Positions 1 through 5,987 of a DNA stretch of 9,833 nucleotides are shown piece by piece (the stretch's first letter is position 1; every line of letters starts with the position of its first letter). The notes under the pieces were generated by a model. The model worked only from the letters and a program-made list of their open reading frames with translations, made no database searches and was not told the DNA's origin. The stretch is from positions 1 through 9,833 of the forward strand of contig JASHXX010000035.1 in assembly GCA_030043335.1 (NCBI GenBank), given 5' to 3'. Source of the stretch: Xanthobacteraceae bacterium (GTDB taxonomy: Bacteria > Pseudomonadota > Alphaproteobacteria > Rhizobiales > Xanthobacteraceae). The translations under genes were made by a program, and so were the position numbers.

Positions 1-441
1 TTCGCGCAATGGCTCAAGCGTGAGCGCGCCAACGCCGGCTCGCCGGCGCTCGACGATGAGGATCGTGTCGCGCTCGCCGCGCTCGATCTCGCCGATTGGT
101 GGCGCAAGGACGATGTCGCGGAGATCGTGCGCGAGCCGCTGCTTCGCACCGCCGCCTGGTATTTCCTGCGCGGGCGCGATCCGCGCGGCAGGCTCCTCGA
201 CTCCGTCGCCCGTTTTCATCTCGGCAATGGCGCGCGGCTCGAACGCCTCGATTTCCTCGCCGACACCTCGGAACGGGCGCTGGCGCAGTCGCACGGCCTG
301 ATGGTGAACTATCTCTACGACCTCGATTACATCGAGGAGAATCACGAGGCCCATGCGCAGCAGCGTGCCGTCGTCGCTGCCGGCGCTGTGACCCGGTTGG
401 TGCGCACCCCGGCGCGCGAGGTCGTCGCGATCTCCGGCTAA
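1..441 (+). CDS. matA: Malonyl-CoA decarboxylase, C-terminal part (5' end outside window)
   Basis: This frame is open from the first base and ends at TAA 439-441, giving 146 residues of the C-terminal end. The enzyme converts malonyl-CoA to acetyl-CoA and CO2 in the cytoplasm. The diagnostic stretch is FHLGNGARLERL at fragment residues 72-83, followed by LADTS and GLMVNYLYDLDYIEENHEAH. In the family (for example human MLYCD) the His of FHLxNGA is catalytic; here it is His73 of the fragment. The N-terminal helical domain and the rest of the catalytic domain lie upstream of the window, so full length and start cannot be judged. In related rhizobia this gene (matA) often sits with a malonyl-CoA synthetase gene, which would have to lie upstream. 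The stop codon abuts a palindromic repeat directly (442), so that repeat forms the start of the 3' UTR. The family assignment is firm; the gene symbol follows rhizobial usage. Confidence 0.9.
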   Translation, partial: FAQWLKRERANAGSPALDDEDRVALAALDLADWWRKDDVAEIVREPLLRTAAWYFLRGRDPRGRLLDSVARFHLGNGARLERLDFLADTSERALAQSHGLMVNYLYDLDYIEENHEAHAQQRAVVAAGAVTRLVRTPAREVVAISG

Positions 442-488
442 AGCATGATCCGGAAAAGTGGGACCCGGTTTTCCGAAAAGATCATGCT
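442..488 (+). repeat. 47-bp dispersed palindromic repeat, full copy 1
   Basis: Perfect 9-base outer arms AGCATGATC (442-450) and GATCATGCT (480-488) enclose inner arms CGGAAAA (451-457) and TTTTCCG (469-475). Four unpaired A residues (476-479) lie between the right inner and outer arms. The reverse complement matches the copy at 4758-4804 at 45 of 47 positions by hand alignment. Such REP-like intergenic palindromes are scattered through Bradyrhizobium-type genomes. It starts at the first base after the matA stop codon and lies between two convergent genes. It could therefore act as a 3'-end hairpin, but no U-tract follows, so a terminator role is only inference. Confidence 0.9.
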
Positions 489-497
489 CTACTAAAG

Positions 498-571
498 AGC
501 CTGATCCGGAACAAGCCTACCCCCCGGACGTGACCGGGGGGTGGAACCCGGTTTTCCGAAAAGATCATGCT
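498..571 (+). repeat. Second tandem unit of the palindromic repeat, with internal insertion
   Basis: This unit is separated from copy 1 by a 9-base spacer (ctactaaag, 489-497). The left arm is degenerate (AGCCTGATCCGGAAC, 498-512). The right half, from about 541 (gtggaacccgg) to GATCATGCT ending at 571, matches copy 1 closely. Between the halves is an extra segment of about 26 bases (about 515-540), making the unit 74 bases instead of 47. The extra bases carry a perfect GC hairpin, listed separately. Confidence 0.75.
520..541. other. Perfect GC-rich hairpin inside repeat unit 2
   Basis: Eight-base complementary arms, CCCCCCGG (520-527) and CCGGGGGG (534-541), flank the loop ACGTGA (528-533). 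The stem is pure G+C. It lies between the convergent genes matA and the SDR gene, so it could halt transcription from either side. No run of T follows closely on either strand, so it does not qualify as a classical intrinsic terminator. Confidence 0.6.
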
Positions 572-614
572 CCCCTAGGGAATGAGAGCTCTTGCCGGCG
601 CAGGGCTTAACGCA

Positions 615-1322
615 TCAGGACTTTCCGTACACCGGCACGATGCCGCCGCGGGTGACGCGGTTTTCTGCCGAGGCGAGGAACAGGATCGTAGCGGCCACTT
701 CCTCGACCTTGGGCCAGAGGCTGTAATCGGCCTTCGGCATCGCTTGCCGGTTCGCCGGCGTATCCATGATCGAAGGCGCGACCGCATTGACCAGAATGCC
801 GGATTTCGCGACCTCCTCGGCGAGCGCCGCGGTGAGCGCGGCGACCCCGGCCTTGCTCGCAGTATAGGCGGTCATGCCGGGGCCGCTTCGCCATTCGAGC
901 GCCGGACGCGCGGCGACGTTGACGATGCGGCCGCCGCTGCCGGCTGTATTACCGGCCATCGCCTTGACCGCGGCGCGGCAGCAAAGGAGGCAGCTGACGA
1001 GGTTGGTGTCGATCTGCTGGCGCAGCGTCGCCACGCTGGTCTCGGCAAGCGGCGCAGCGGCAAAACCGCCGGCGAGATGGATCGAGGCCCAGAGCGCGGC
1101 AACGCCGTCGTAGAGGCGGCCGACATTTGCTTCATCGGCGAGGCTGCCGGTGACGGTGAGCACGACCTCTCTGTGCTCGCGCAACGGCGAGCGCTGCGCT
1201 TCGGCCGCGTTGACGCACGGCACATGGCAGATCGCGCCGGCCTCGATGAGGCTGGTGACGACGGCGGTGCCGAGCGCGCCGGTGCCGCCGGTGACCACCA
1301 CGTGACGGCCGCGGAAATCCAT
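615..1322 (-). CDS. Short-chain dehydrogenase/reductase (SDR), substrate unknown
   Basis: This 235-residue protein has a classical SDR layout and is probably a soluble cytoplasmic NAD(P)-dependent oxidoreductase. The Rossmann glycine motif TGGTGALG is at residues 11-18, HLAGG (the NNAG equivalent) at 82-86, and the active-site YTASK at 151-157 region with Tyr153 and Lys157. VNAVAPSIMDTP in the C-terminal part matches the usual cofactor-binding PG/PS segment. The strand that normally carries the catalytic Ser reads IVNVAARPA (133-141), so Ala stands where Ser is expected about 13-15 residues before Tyr. The start is the ATG at 1320-1322: the glycine motif then begins at the usual distance, and AGGAAGG (complement of 1333-1339) lies 10 bases upstream. 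The gene is divergent from glpD, sharing a 120-bp gap. The real substrate cannot be told from the sequence. Confidence 0.88.
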   Translation of the reverse strand: MDFRGRHVVVTGGTGALGTAVVTSLIEAGAICHVPCVNAAEAQRSPLREHREVVLTVTGSLADEANVGRLYDGVAALWASIHLAGGFAAAPLAETSVATLRQQIDTNLVSCLLCCRAAVKAMAGNTAGSGGRIVNVAARPALEWRSGPGMTAYTASKAGVAALTAALAEEVAKSGILVNAVAPSIMDTPANRQAMPKADYSLWPKVEEVAATILFLASAENRVTRGGIVPVYGKS

Positions 1323-1412
1323 ATTGCTTATGCCTTCCTGCCGGCATCATCACCGATCCGGCCGCGGAGGCAAGGCCCCCCCGCGCGCCCGCCCTCGCGC
1401 ACGCAGCGGATT

Positions 1413-1421
1413 TGCTATCCT
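1413..1421 (+). promoter_or_regulatory. Candidate extended -10 element for glpD
   Basis: TGCTATCCT resembles an extended -10 (TGnTATAAT) 22 bases before the GTG start of glpD. It is the only A/T-containing box in an otherwise very GC-rich divergent gap. No good -35 hexamer is visible 16-18 bases upstream, so this remains a weak call. Confidence 0.3.
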
Positions 1422-1430
1422 CAACGCAGC

Positions 1431-1436
1431 GAGGAG
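1431..1436 (+). promoter_or_regulatory. Ribosome binding site supporting the GTG start of glpD
   Basis: GAGGAG lies six bases before GTG 1443-1445. The N-terminus that follows reaches the FAD-binding strand at the normal distance, so the non-ATG start is well supported. Confidence 0.75.
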
Positions 1437-1442
1437 AATTGA

Positions 1443-2930
1443 GTGGCCGACTTCGATCTCGCCATCATCGGCGGCGGCATCAACGGCGCTGGCATCGCCC
1501 GCGACGCCGCTGGACGAGGCCTCAAGGTCCTGCTCGTCGAGCAGAACGATCTTGCTTCCGGCACCTCCTCGGCGTCCTCGAAGCTCATTCACGGCGGGCT
1601 GCGCTATCTCGAGCACGCCGCGTTCGGGCTCCTTCGCGCCTCGCTTGCCGAGCGTGAAGTGCTGCTGCGGATCGCGCCCCATTTGGTCCAGCCGCTGCGC
1701 TTCGTCCTGCCGCTCGACCCGTCGCGGCGCTCGCCGCTCCTGATCCGTCTCGGCCTTGCGCTCTACGACCGGCTCGGACGACGTGACATCCTGCCGCCGG
1801 CGCGGCAGCTCGATCTGTTGCGCGATGACGCCGGTCAGCCGCTGCGCGCCGCGTTTCACCGCGGCTTTGAATATTCCGACTGCCGCGGCGACGACGCCCG
1901 CCTGGTGATGGTCAACGCGGTCGATGCCGCCGAGCGCGGCGCCCTGATCCGCACCCGCACCCGCTGCATGCGGGCCGATCGCAGCGGCGAATGGCGGCTC
2001 GTCCTCAATGCCCGCGGCCAGCGCGACGTGGTGACCGCGCGCGTCCTCGTCAACGCCACCGGCGCCTGGGCGGAAACCTTCCTCGTCACCGCGCTGCGGG
2101 CAAAGCCGCGCGGACGGTTGCGCCTCGTCAAAGGCAGCCACATCGTGGTGCGCCGGCTCTACGATCACGAGCGCGCCTACATCCTGCCGACCCGCGACCG
2201 CCGCGTCGTGTTCGCGATCCCGTTCGAGCGCGACTTCACGCTGATTGGCACGACCGATCTCGATTTTTCCGGCGATCCGGGCGCGGTGCTGCCGACGCTT
2301 GCGGAGATCGACTATCTGTGCGACGCGGCAAACGACTATTTCCGCACCGCGATCATCGCGGCCGACATGGTCTGGGCCTTCGCCGGCGTGCGCGTGCTCT
2401 ACGCCCGCCGCGGCGGCAAGCCGCAGGATGCCAGCCGCGAGGAGGCTCTTGTCCTCGACAAGCGCTACGGCGAGGCGCCGCTGCTCACGGTCTATGGCGG
2501 CAAGCTGACGCTCTATCGCCGCCTCGCCGAGGACGTGCTCCGCCGGCTGGCGCATTTCTTTCCGTCGTCGCGGCCGTGGACCGCGCAGGCGGCGCTGCCG
2601 GGCGGTGATTTCGCCCATGACGCGCTCTATGGATTGATGGAGGCGACGCAGCGGCGCTGGCCGTTCCTGACCCTAGTTCACGCGCGGCGGCTCGTCTGCG
2701 CCTACGGCACGCGCGTCGAGACTGTCCTCGGGACCGCGGCGCGGCTCGATGATCTCGGCATGCGCTTCGGCGCCGATCTGACGGCCGCCGAGGTGCGCTA
2801 CCTGATGACAAAGGAGTGGGCGCAGACCGCCGACGACGTGCTCTGGCGCCGCTCGAAACTTGGCTTGCGTTTCTCCGCGGCGCAGCGCGCGACGCTCGAC
2901 CGCTTCATGGCGCAGGAGAGCGGCCGCTGA
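1443..2930 (+). CDS. glpD: Aerobic glycerol-3-phosphate dehydrogenase (FAD-dependent)
   Basis: This 495-residue flavoenzyme oxidises sn-glycerol-3-phosphate to dihydroxyacetone phosphate at the inner face of the cytoplasmic membrane and passes electrons to quinone. The FAD-binding motif IIGGGINGAG spans residues 8-17, with Glu33 (LVEQ) positioned to bind the adenosine ribose. SSKLIHGGLRYLE at 45-57, VNATGAWA at 203-210, WAFAGVRVLY at 311-320 and YGGKLTLYR at 351-359 are family hallmarks. His50, Arg54, Arg317, Arg332 and Lys354 fall at the same numbers as the substrate-pocket residues I recall for E. coli GlpD, which suggests an intact active site. The C-terminal domain runs from about 385 to the end, and the length is normal for the family. 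It starts with GTG. No glpK, glpF or glpR is beside it, so it seems to be a stand-alone gene divergent from the SDR gene. Confidence 0.95.
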   Translation: MADFDLAIIGGGINGAGIARDAAGRGLKVLLVEQNDLASGTSSASSKLIHGGLRYLEHAAFGLLRASLAEREVLLRIAPHLVQPLRFVLPLDPSRRSPLLIRLGLALYDRLGRRDILPPARQLDLLRDDAGQPLRAAFHRGFEYSDCRGDDARLVMVNAVDAAERGALIRTRTRCMRADRSGEWRLVLNARGQRDVVTARVLVNATGAWAETFLVTALRAKPRGRLRLVKGSHIVVRRLYDHERAYILPTRDRRVVFAIPFERDFTLIGTTDLDFSGDPGAVLPTLAEIDYLCDAANDYFRTAIIAADMVWAFAGVRVLYARRGGKPQDASREEALVLDKRYGEAPLLTVYGGKLTLYRRLAEDVLRRLAHFFPSSRPWTAQAALPGGDFAHDALYGLMEATQRRWPFLTLVHARRLVCAYGTRVETVLGTAARLDDLGMRFGADLTAAEVRYLMTKEWAQTADDVLWRRSKLGLRFSAAQRATLDRFMAQESGR

Positions 2931-3042
2931 CGCGCGATGCGATCCTTCAAATTTTATCGATCTATTTCAGGCTGATTTTAGAGGTTTGTGGTGATATCGA
3001 GGCGAGGAATCGCGTCATCCGCCGCCGGCGTCGCGAGGCGAT
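2931..3042 (+). other. AT-rich leader before the first response regulator
   Basis: This 112-bp gap holds the most AT-rich stretch of the window (about 2945-2998), with runs such as AAATTTTAT and GATTTTAG. That composition fits a promoter region for the response-regulator gene that follows. I found no -35/-10 pair with proper spacing and no general-stress (GGAAC/CGTT) pair, so the exact promoter is not assigned. A GAGG at 3035-3038 sits four bases before the ATG at 3043. Confidence 0.4.
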
Positions 3043-3570
3043 ATGGAACAGACCGCAAGCCAGATCGCAGCTCAGATTGCCGCTCGGCTCGAAGCGCTCA
3101 GGGTGCTGATCGTCGACGACGAGCCCGCCATGCGCAAAGTGACACGCTTGCTGTTGCAGGCGATCGGCATCAAGACCATTTCCGAAGCCGGCGACTGCGG
3201 CAGCGGCCTCGCCGCGATCTGCACCGGGGCGCCGGACATCGTCATTCTCGACTGGCAGATGCCGGGGGCGAGCGGCGCCGAATTCATGCGCCAGCTGCGC
3301 TCGCCGCGTGACTTTCCCTATCCCGACGTGCCGGTCATCATCCTCACCGGCCACGGCGAGCGCTCGCGGGTGGTCGAGGCGGTGCGGCTGGGCGTCAACG
3401 AGTTTCTGCTCAAGCCGGTTTCGACCAACGCCTTGCTAGCGCGCATCATCGCTATCCTGACCAAGCCGCGCCGGATCGTGCAAAAGGGCGACTATTACGG
3501 CTCGGAGCCGCGCCCGCTCTCGAGCTACAAGCCGGAGGCCGATCTCGGCGAGATCTTCATGATCGGCTGA
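3043..3570 (+). CDS. Single-domain response regulator 1 (receiver only)
   Basis: This 175-residue protein consists of one CheY-like receiver domain (about residues 19-141) and a short tail, with no DNA-binding or enzymatic output domain. The acidic pocket is Asp25/Asp26 (VLIVDDE), the phospho-acceptor Asp70 (VILDWQMP), the switch Thr102 (ILTGHGE) and the conserved Lys124 (LLKPVS), so it should be phosphorylatable. The first 18 residues form a likely helix. The tail contains KGDYYGSEPRPL (148-159), a motif shared with the next gene. By ungapped hand count over 141 residues the two proteins are 81 identical (about 57%), so they are paralogs. No histidine kinase is adjacent, and the partner is unknown. 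It may act through protein contact, as CheY does, or as a phosphorelay intermediate. It begins 112 bp after glpD, probably under its own promoter. Confidence 0.88.
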   Translation: MEQTASQIAAQIAARLEALRVLIVDDEPAMRKVTRLLLQAIGIKTISEAGDCGSGLAAICTGAPDIVILDWQMPGASGAEFMRQLRSPRDFPYPDVPVIILTGHGERSRVVEAVRLGVNEFLLKPVSTNALLARIIAILTKPRRIVQKGDYYGSEPRPLSSYKPEADLGEIFMIG

Positions 3571-3579
3571 GCGCCGGGG

Positions 3580-3680
3580 CCTGCCGCATTAACGAAGCGG
3601 TCACCACGCGGCCGGCGCGGCCAAACCCGGCGGGACAAGGTTCGTATTGCCTGCCCCGCCTTTACCAAGCGGCAACGCGG
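3580..3680. repeat. Imperfect direct repeat between the two response-regulator genes
   Basis: Two similar segments lie 70-72 bp apart: CCTGCC then TTAACGAAGCGG and ACGCGG (3580-3611), and CCTGCC then TTTACCAAGCGG and ACGCGG (3650-3680). The 12-base cores at 3589-3600 and 3661-3672 agree at 10 positions, with small length differences around them. They sit upstream of the second regulator gene and might be paired protein-binding sites, or relics of local duplication. Confidence 0.4.
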
Positions 3681-3737
3681 TGCGTGCTCTGATCGCGCCA
3701 GCGAGCCGAAGGGCGGCGGGTGTCGCGCCGGTGCATC

Positions 3738-4271
3738 ATGCCATCCAAGCTGTCGAAGAAGGACGTCGAGAACATCATCCAGTCGCTGTGCGTGGTCGTC
3801 GTCGACGACAACCAGTACATGCGCAAGATGGTGCGCAATCTGCTGGTGAACTGTGGCATCAAGGAAATCTACGAGGCGGCCGACGGCATCGCCGCGCTCG
3901 ACATGATCCGCACCGTCGCTCCCGACGTGGTGATCCTCGATTGGGAAATGCCGCTGCTCAACGGCCCGGAACTGGTGCGTATCGTGCGTTCGCCCGGCGT
4001 GTTTCCGATGCCGGATGTGCCGATCATCATGCTCAGCGGTTACGGCGAGCGCTGGCGCGTGGTCGAGGCGGTCAAGCTCGGCGTCAACGAGTACCTGGTC
4101 AAGCCGGTGTCGGCGAAGGCGATCTATGACCGTCTGGTGTCGATCTTCGCGCAGCCGCGGCCGGCGGTGCAACTCGGCGACTATTACGGGCCGGAGCCGC
4201 GTAGGCTCGCACCCGACACCGTCGAAAGCCTGCCGGTCGATGAGGCGCCGGCCGAAGCCGCTGCGAGCTGA
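3738..4271 (+). CDS. Single-domain response regulator 2 (receiver only), paralog of regulator 1
   Basis: This is a stand-alone receiver of 177 residues from the ATG at 3738. An in-frame GTG at 3720 would add six residues (MSRRCI) and has the better-placed GAAGGG (3708-3713), so the start is uncertain. I prefer 3738, which has a weak GGTG four bases upstream and avoids an atypical N-terminus. Numbered from 3738, the acidic pair is Asp23/Asp24 (VVVVDDN), the phospho-acceptor Asp68 (VILDWEMP), the switch Ser100 (MLSGYGE) and Lys122 (LVKPVS). The tail carries LGDYYGPEPRRL (146-157), as in regulator 1, then an acidic, Ala-rich end (DEAPAEAAAS). There is no output domain. The N-terminal SKKDVENIIQSL is a probable helix. 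I recognise this protein type from Bradyrhizobium-like genomes but know no assigned function. Which kinase serves it cannot be told here. Confidence 0.87.
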   Translation: MPSKLSKKDVENIIQSLCVVVVDDNQYMRKMVRNLLVNCGIKEIYEAADGIAALDMIRTVAPDVVILDWEMPLLNGPELVRIVRSPGVFPMPDVPIIMLSGYGERWRVVEAVKLGVNEYLVKPVSAKAIYDRLVSIFAQPRPAVQLGDYYGPEPRRLAPDTVESLPVDEAPAEAAAS

Positions 4272-4472
4272 GAGGCTCGCGCGCGGCCCCGCCGTCAACT
4301 CGGCTTGCGCGGGGTGACCGAGGATGGCAATCGCGCAGGTTGAGTGCCAAAATTACGACTCGACAAACCGGCGGTTGGCGACACACTGTCTGGCATTACC
4401 GGCAGGAGCGGGGGGCAGGCGCCGGTGACTGAGAGACCGGTCGCGCTCTCGCCTATTTGACCGCGTGGCGTG

Positions 4473-4697
4473 ATGCCGATTACTCCGTTTTTAGCGGGCC
4501 AGGCTTTCGATCCCGAGGTTGTTCGCGCGATGGCATGCGCCTTCGAGGCAGTCTCGAAGTCGCTGAGCTCGCGCGATCCGCCCAAGGTCACGGCGGATAT
4601 TGTCGCCAAGAAGATCATCGAGCTGGCGCAGCGCGGCGTGCGCGGTCCCGACGCGCTCGCGGCGCGGGCACGGCAGGAACTGAACCTCGACGAGTGA
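4473..4697 (+). CDS. Small conserved-type hypothetical protein (74 aa)
   Basis: This is a 74-residue soluble protein of unknown function, probably cytoplasmic. It has no signal peptide, membrane segment, Cys pair or recognisable enzymatic motif. It begins MPITPFLAGQAFDPEVV, then appears helical throughout (AMACAFEAVSKSL, IVAKKIIELAQRGVRGPDAL) and ends with an ARQELNLDE-like tail. I have the impression of similar short proteins with the MPITPFLxGQAFDPE opening in Bradyrhizobium-type genomes, which supports it being real. ATG 4473 is preferred over the GTG immediately before it (4470). The ribosome binding site is poor. It stands alone between the response regulators and the repeat pair before potG. 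The 201 bp upstream (4272-4472) show no clear promoter or terminator. Confidence 0.65.
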   Translation: MPITPFLAGQAFDPEVVRAMACAFEAVSKSLSSRDPPKVTADIVAKKIIELAQRGVRGPDALAARARQELNLDE

Positions 4698-4713
4698 CCC
4701 TCGCCGCCGGTTT

Positions 4714-4748
4714 GCCGGAAACCGGTTGCCACTTTTCGCGATCATGCT
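4714..4748 (-). repeat. Truncated unit of the palindromic repeat
   Basis: Read on the minus strand from 4748, this begins with the outer arm AGCATGATC, continues GCGAAAAGTGG and CCGGTTTCCG, and then loses similarity before the second outer arm. About 33 of the usual 47 positions are present, with a few mismatches. It is spaced nine bases (4749-4757) from the full copy at 4758-4804. It begins 17 bases after the stop of the small 74-aa gene. Confidence 0.75.
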
Positions 4749-4757
4749 CTTTAGTGG

Positions 4758-4804
4758 AGCATGATCTTTTCGGAAAACCGGTTTCCACTTTTCCGGATCA
4801 TGCT
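4758..4804 (-). repeat. 47-bp dispersed palindromic repeat, full copy in inverted orientation
   Basis: Same length as copy 442-488 but inverted; its reverse complement differs from that copy at only two central positions. Outer arms AGCATGATC (4758-4766) and GATCATGCT (4796-4804) are perfect inverse complements. It lies between two genes read in the same direction, ending 52 bases before the potG start, so it would sit in the leader of any transcript entering potG from upstream. Confidence 0.9.
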
Positions 4805-4856
4805 CTAGCGTGCGCCGGGATGGCGCCGCGGCTGCTCCGCCGCGGCTGGAGCGCGA

Positions 4857-5987
4857 ATGCAGTCTGCCGGATCGAAACGAGGGTTTGCGCCATGGGCCGA
4901 TCCGGGCGCGTGGCCGCTCCTGCGAGTCGAAGGCTTGAGCAAACGCTTCGGCGGATTTACCGCGGTCAATCATCTGTCGCTCGACGTCTACGAGGGCGAG
5001 TTCTTTGCGCTGCTCGGCCCGTCCGGCTGCGGCAAGACCACACTCTTGCGCATGATCGCAGGCTTCGAACGGCCGAACACCGGCCGCATCATGCTCGACG
5101 GCGTCGATCTTTCCCCGGTGCCGCCTTATCGGCGTCCGGTCAATATGATGTTCCAGAGCTACGCGCTGTTCCCGCACCTCAATGTCGAGGCCAATGTCGC
5201 GTTCGGCCTCAGGCAGGAGGGTCTCGCCAAGCTCGAGATCGCGCGGCGCGTCGCCGACATGCTGGCGCTGGTCAAGCTCGACAGCTTCGGCAGGCGCAAG
5301 CCGCATGAACTCTCCGGCGGCCAGCGCCAGCGCGTGGCGCTGGCACGGTCGCTGGTCAAGCGGCCGCGCCTGCTCCTGCTCGATGAGCCGATGGCGGCGC
5401 TCGACAAGAAGCTGCGCGGCGAAACGCGGTTCGAGCTGATGGAGCTGCAACGCCGGCTTGGGCTGACCTTCGTCATCGTCACCCACGACCAGAGCGAAGC
5501 GATGACCGTCGCCGACCGGATTGCGGTGATGGATCAAGGCCGGCTCATGCAGGTGGCGCCGCCCGCAGAGATCTATGAGCAGCCGAACTCGTGCTGGGTC
5601 GCGGACTTCGTCGGCGACGTCAACTTGTTCGAAGGCCGGCTCGGCGATGACGGCCTGAGCGTCGAGGGCACCGCGGCAGGCACCTTGCGCGTCGCCGCAA
5701 AATCGCCGGCCGAGCCCGGGCAGGTGGTCTGGGTCGCGGTGCGGCCAGAAAAGCTGCGCATTGCCCGCGAGCAGCCTTCGGCCGGCCTCGACAATTCCGT
5801 CGCGGCGACGGTGCTCGACATCGGCTATCTCGGCGACAGCTCGCTCTACAAGCTGCGCATCCGCGACGGCTCGCAGGTGAAGGCCGCGGTCGCCAATATC
5901 GGCGGCCGCGCCGCCGCGGCGCCCGCGGTCGATCAGCAAGTCTGGCTGAGCTGGCCGCCGGAGGCGGCGATCGTGCTGACGCGGTGA
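4857..5987 (+). CDS. potG: Putrescine/spermidine-type ABC transporter ATP-binding protein
   Basis: This 376-residue cytoplasmic ATPase powers uptake through the PotH/PotI permeases encoded next. Walker A is GPSGCGKTT at residues 54-62, the Q-loop Gln100 lies in NMMFQSYALFPH, the signature LSGGQ is at 152-156, Walker B LLLLDEP at 172-178, and the switch His210 in VTHD. The region after about residue 280 is the C-terminal regulatory (TOBE-type) domain, with VAVRPEKLRI and YLGDSSLYKLRIRDG. Length, the VPPYRRPVNMMFQSYALFPH segment and the C-terminal VWLSWPPEAAIVL agree better with PotG of PotFGHI than with PotA. The ATG at 4857 has GGAG (4848-4851) five bases upstream. The stop overlaps the potH GTG by four bases, indicating translational coupling. 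Substrate is inferred from family similarity; polyamine-family importers for other cationic or amino compounds are close relatives. Confidence 0.92.
   Translation: MQSAGSKRGFAPWADPGAWPLLRVEGLSKRFGGFTAVNHLSLDVYEGEFFALLGPSGCGKTTLLRMIAGFERPNTGRIMLDGVDLSPVPPYRRPVNMMFQSYALFPHLNVEANVAFGLRQEGLAKLEIARRVADMLALVKLDSFGRRKPHELSGGQRQRVALARSLVKRPRLLLLDEPMAALDKKLRGETRFELMELQRRLGLTFVIVTHDQSEAMTVADRIAVMDQGRLMQVAPPAEIYEQPNSCWVADFVGDVNLFEGRLGDDGLSVEGTAAGTLRVAAKSPAEPGQVVWVAVRPEKLRIAREQPSAGLDNSVAATVLDIGYLGDSSLYKLRIRDGSQVKAAVANIGGRAAAAPAVDQQVWLSWPPEAAIVLTR

Noticed and set aside
442..571. CRISPR array or phage attachment site
   Set aside because: There are only two units, one with a 9-base spacer and one interrupted, and no cas or integrase gene. 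It fits a REP-like palindromic element.
582..1442. Open frame (286 codons) on the plus strand opposite the SDR gene
   Set aside because: The minus strand carries the SDR cofactor and catalytic motifs; the plus reading is Gly/Arg/Ala-rich without motifs.
1350..2618. Long open frame (422 codons) on the minus strand opposite glpD
   Set aside because: It is antisense to a gene with complete GlpD motifs. Its product is Arg/Ala/Glu/Asp-rich with no recognisable domain, as expected from high third-position GC.
4285..4316. Possible terminator after response regulator 2 (CCCCGC and GCGGGG arms)
   Set aside because: The arms are only six bases, the loop is long, and no T-run follows.
4340..4368. TTGAGT with a box 17 bases downstream as promoter for the 74-aa gene
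   Set aside because: The downstream hexamer (ACAAAC) is a poor -10, so there is no real support.
4491..5939. Long open frame (482 codons) on the minus strand opposite potG and the repeat pair
   Set aside because: It mirrors potG and runs through the palindromic repeat and the antisense of the small gene. It shows no family motif and is a composition artefact.
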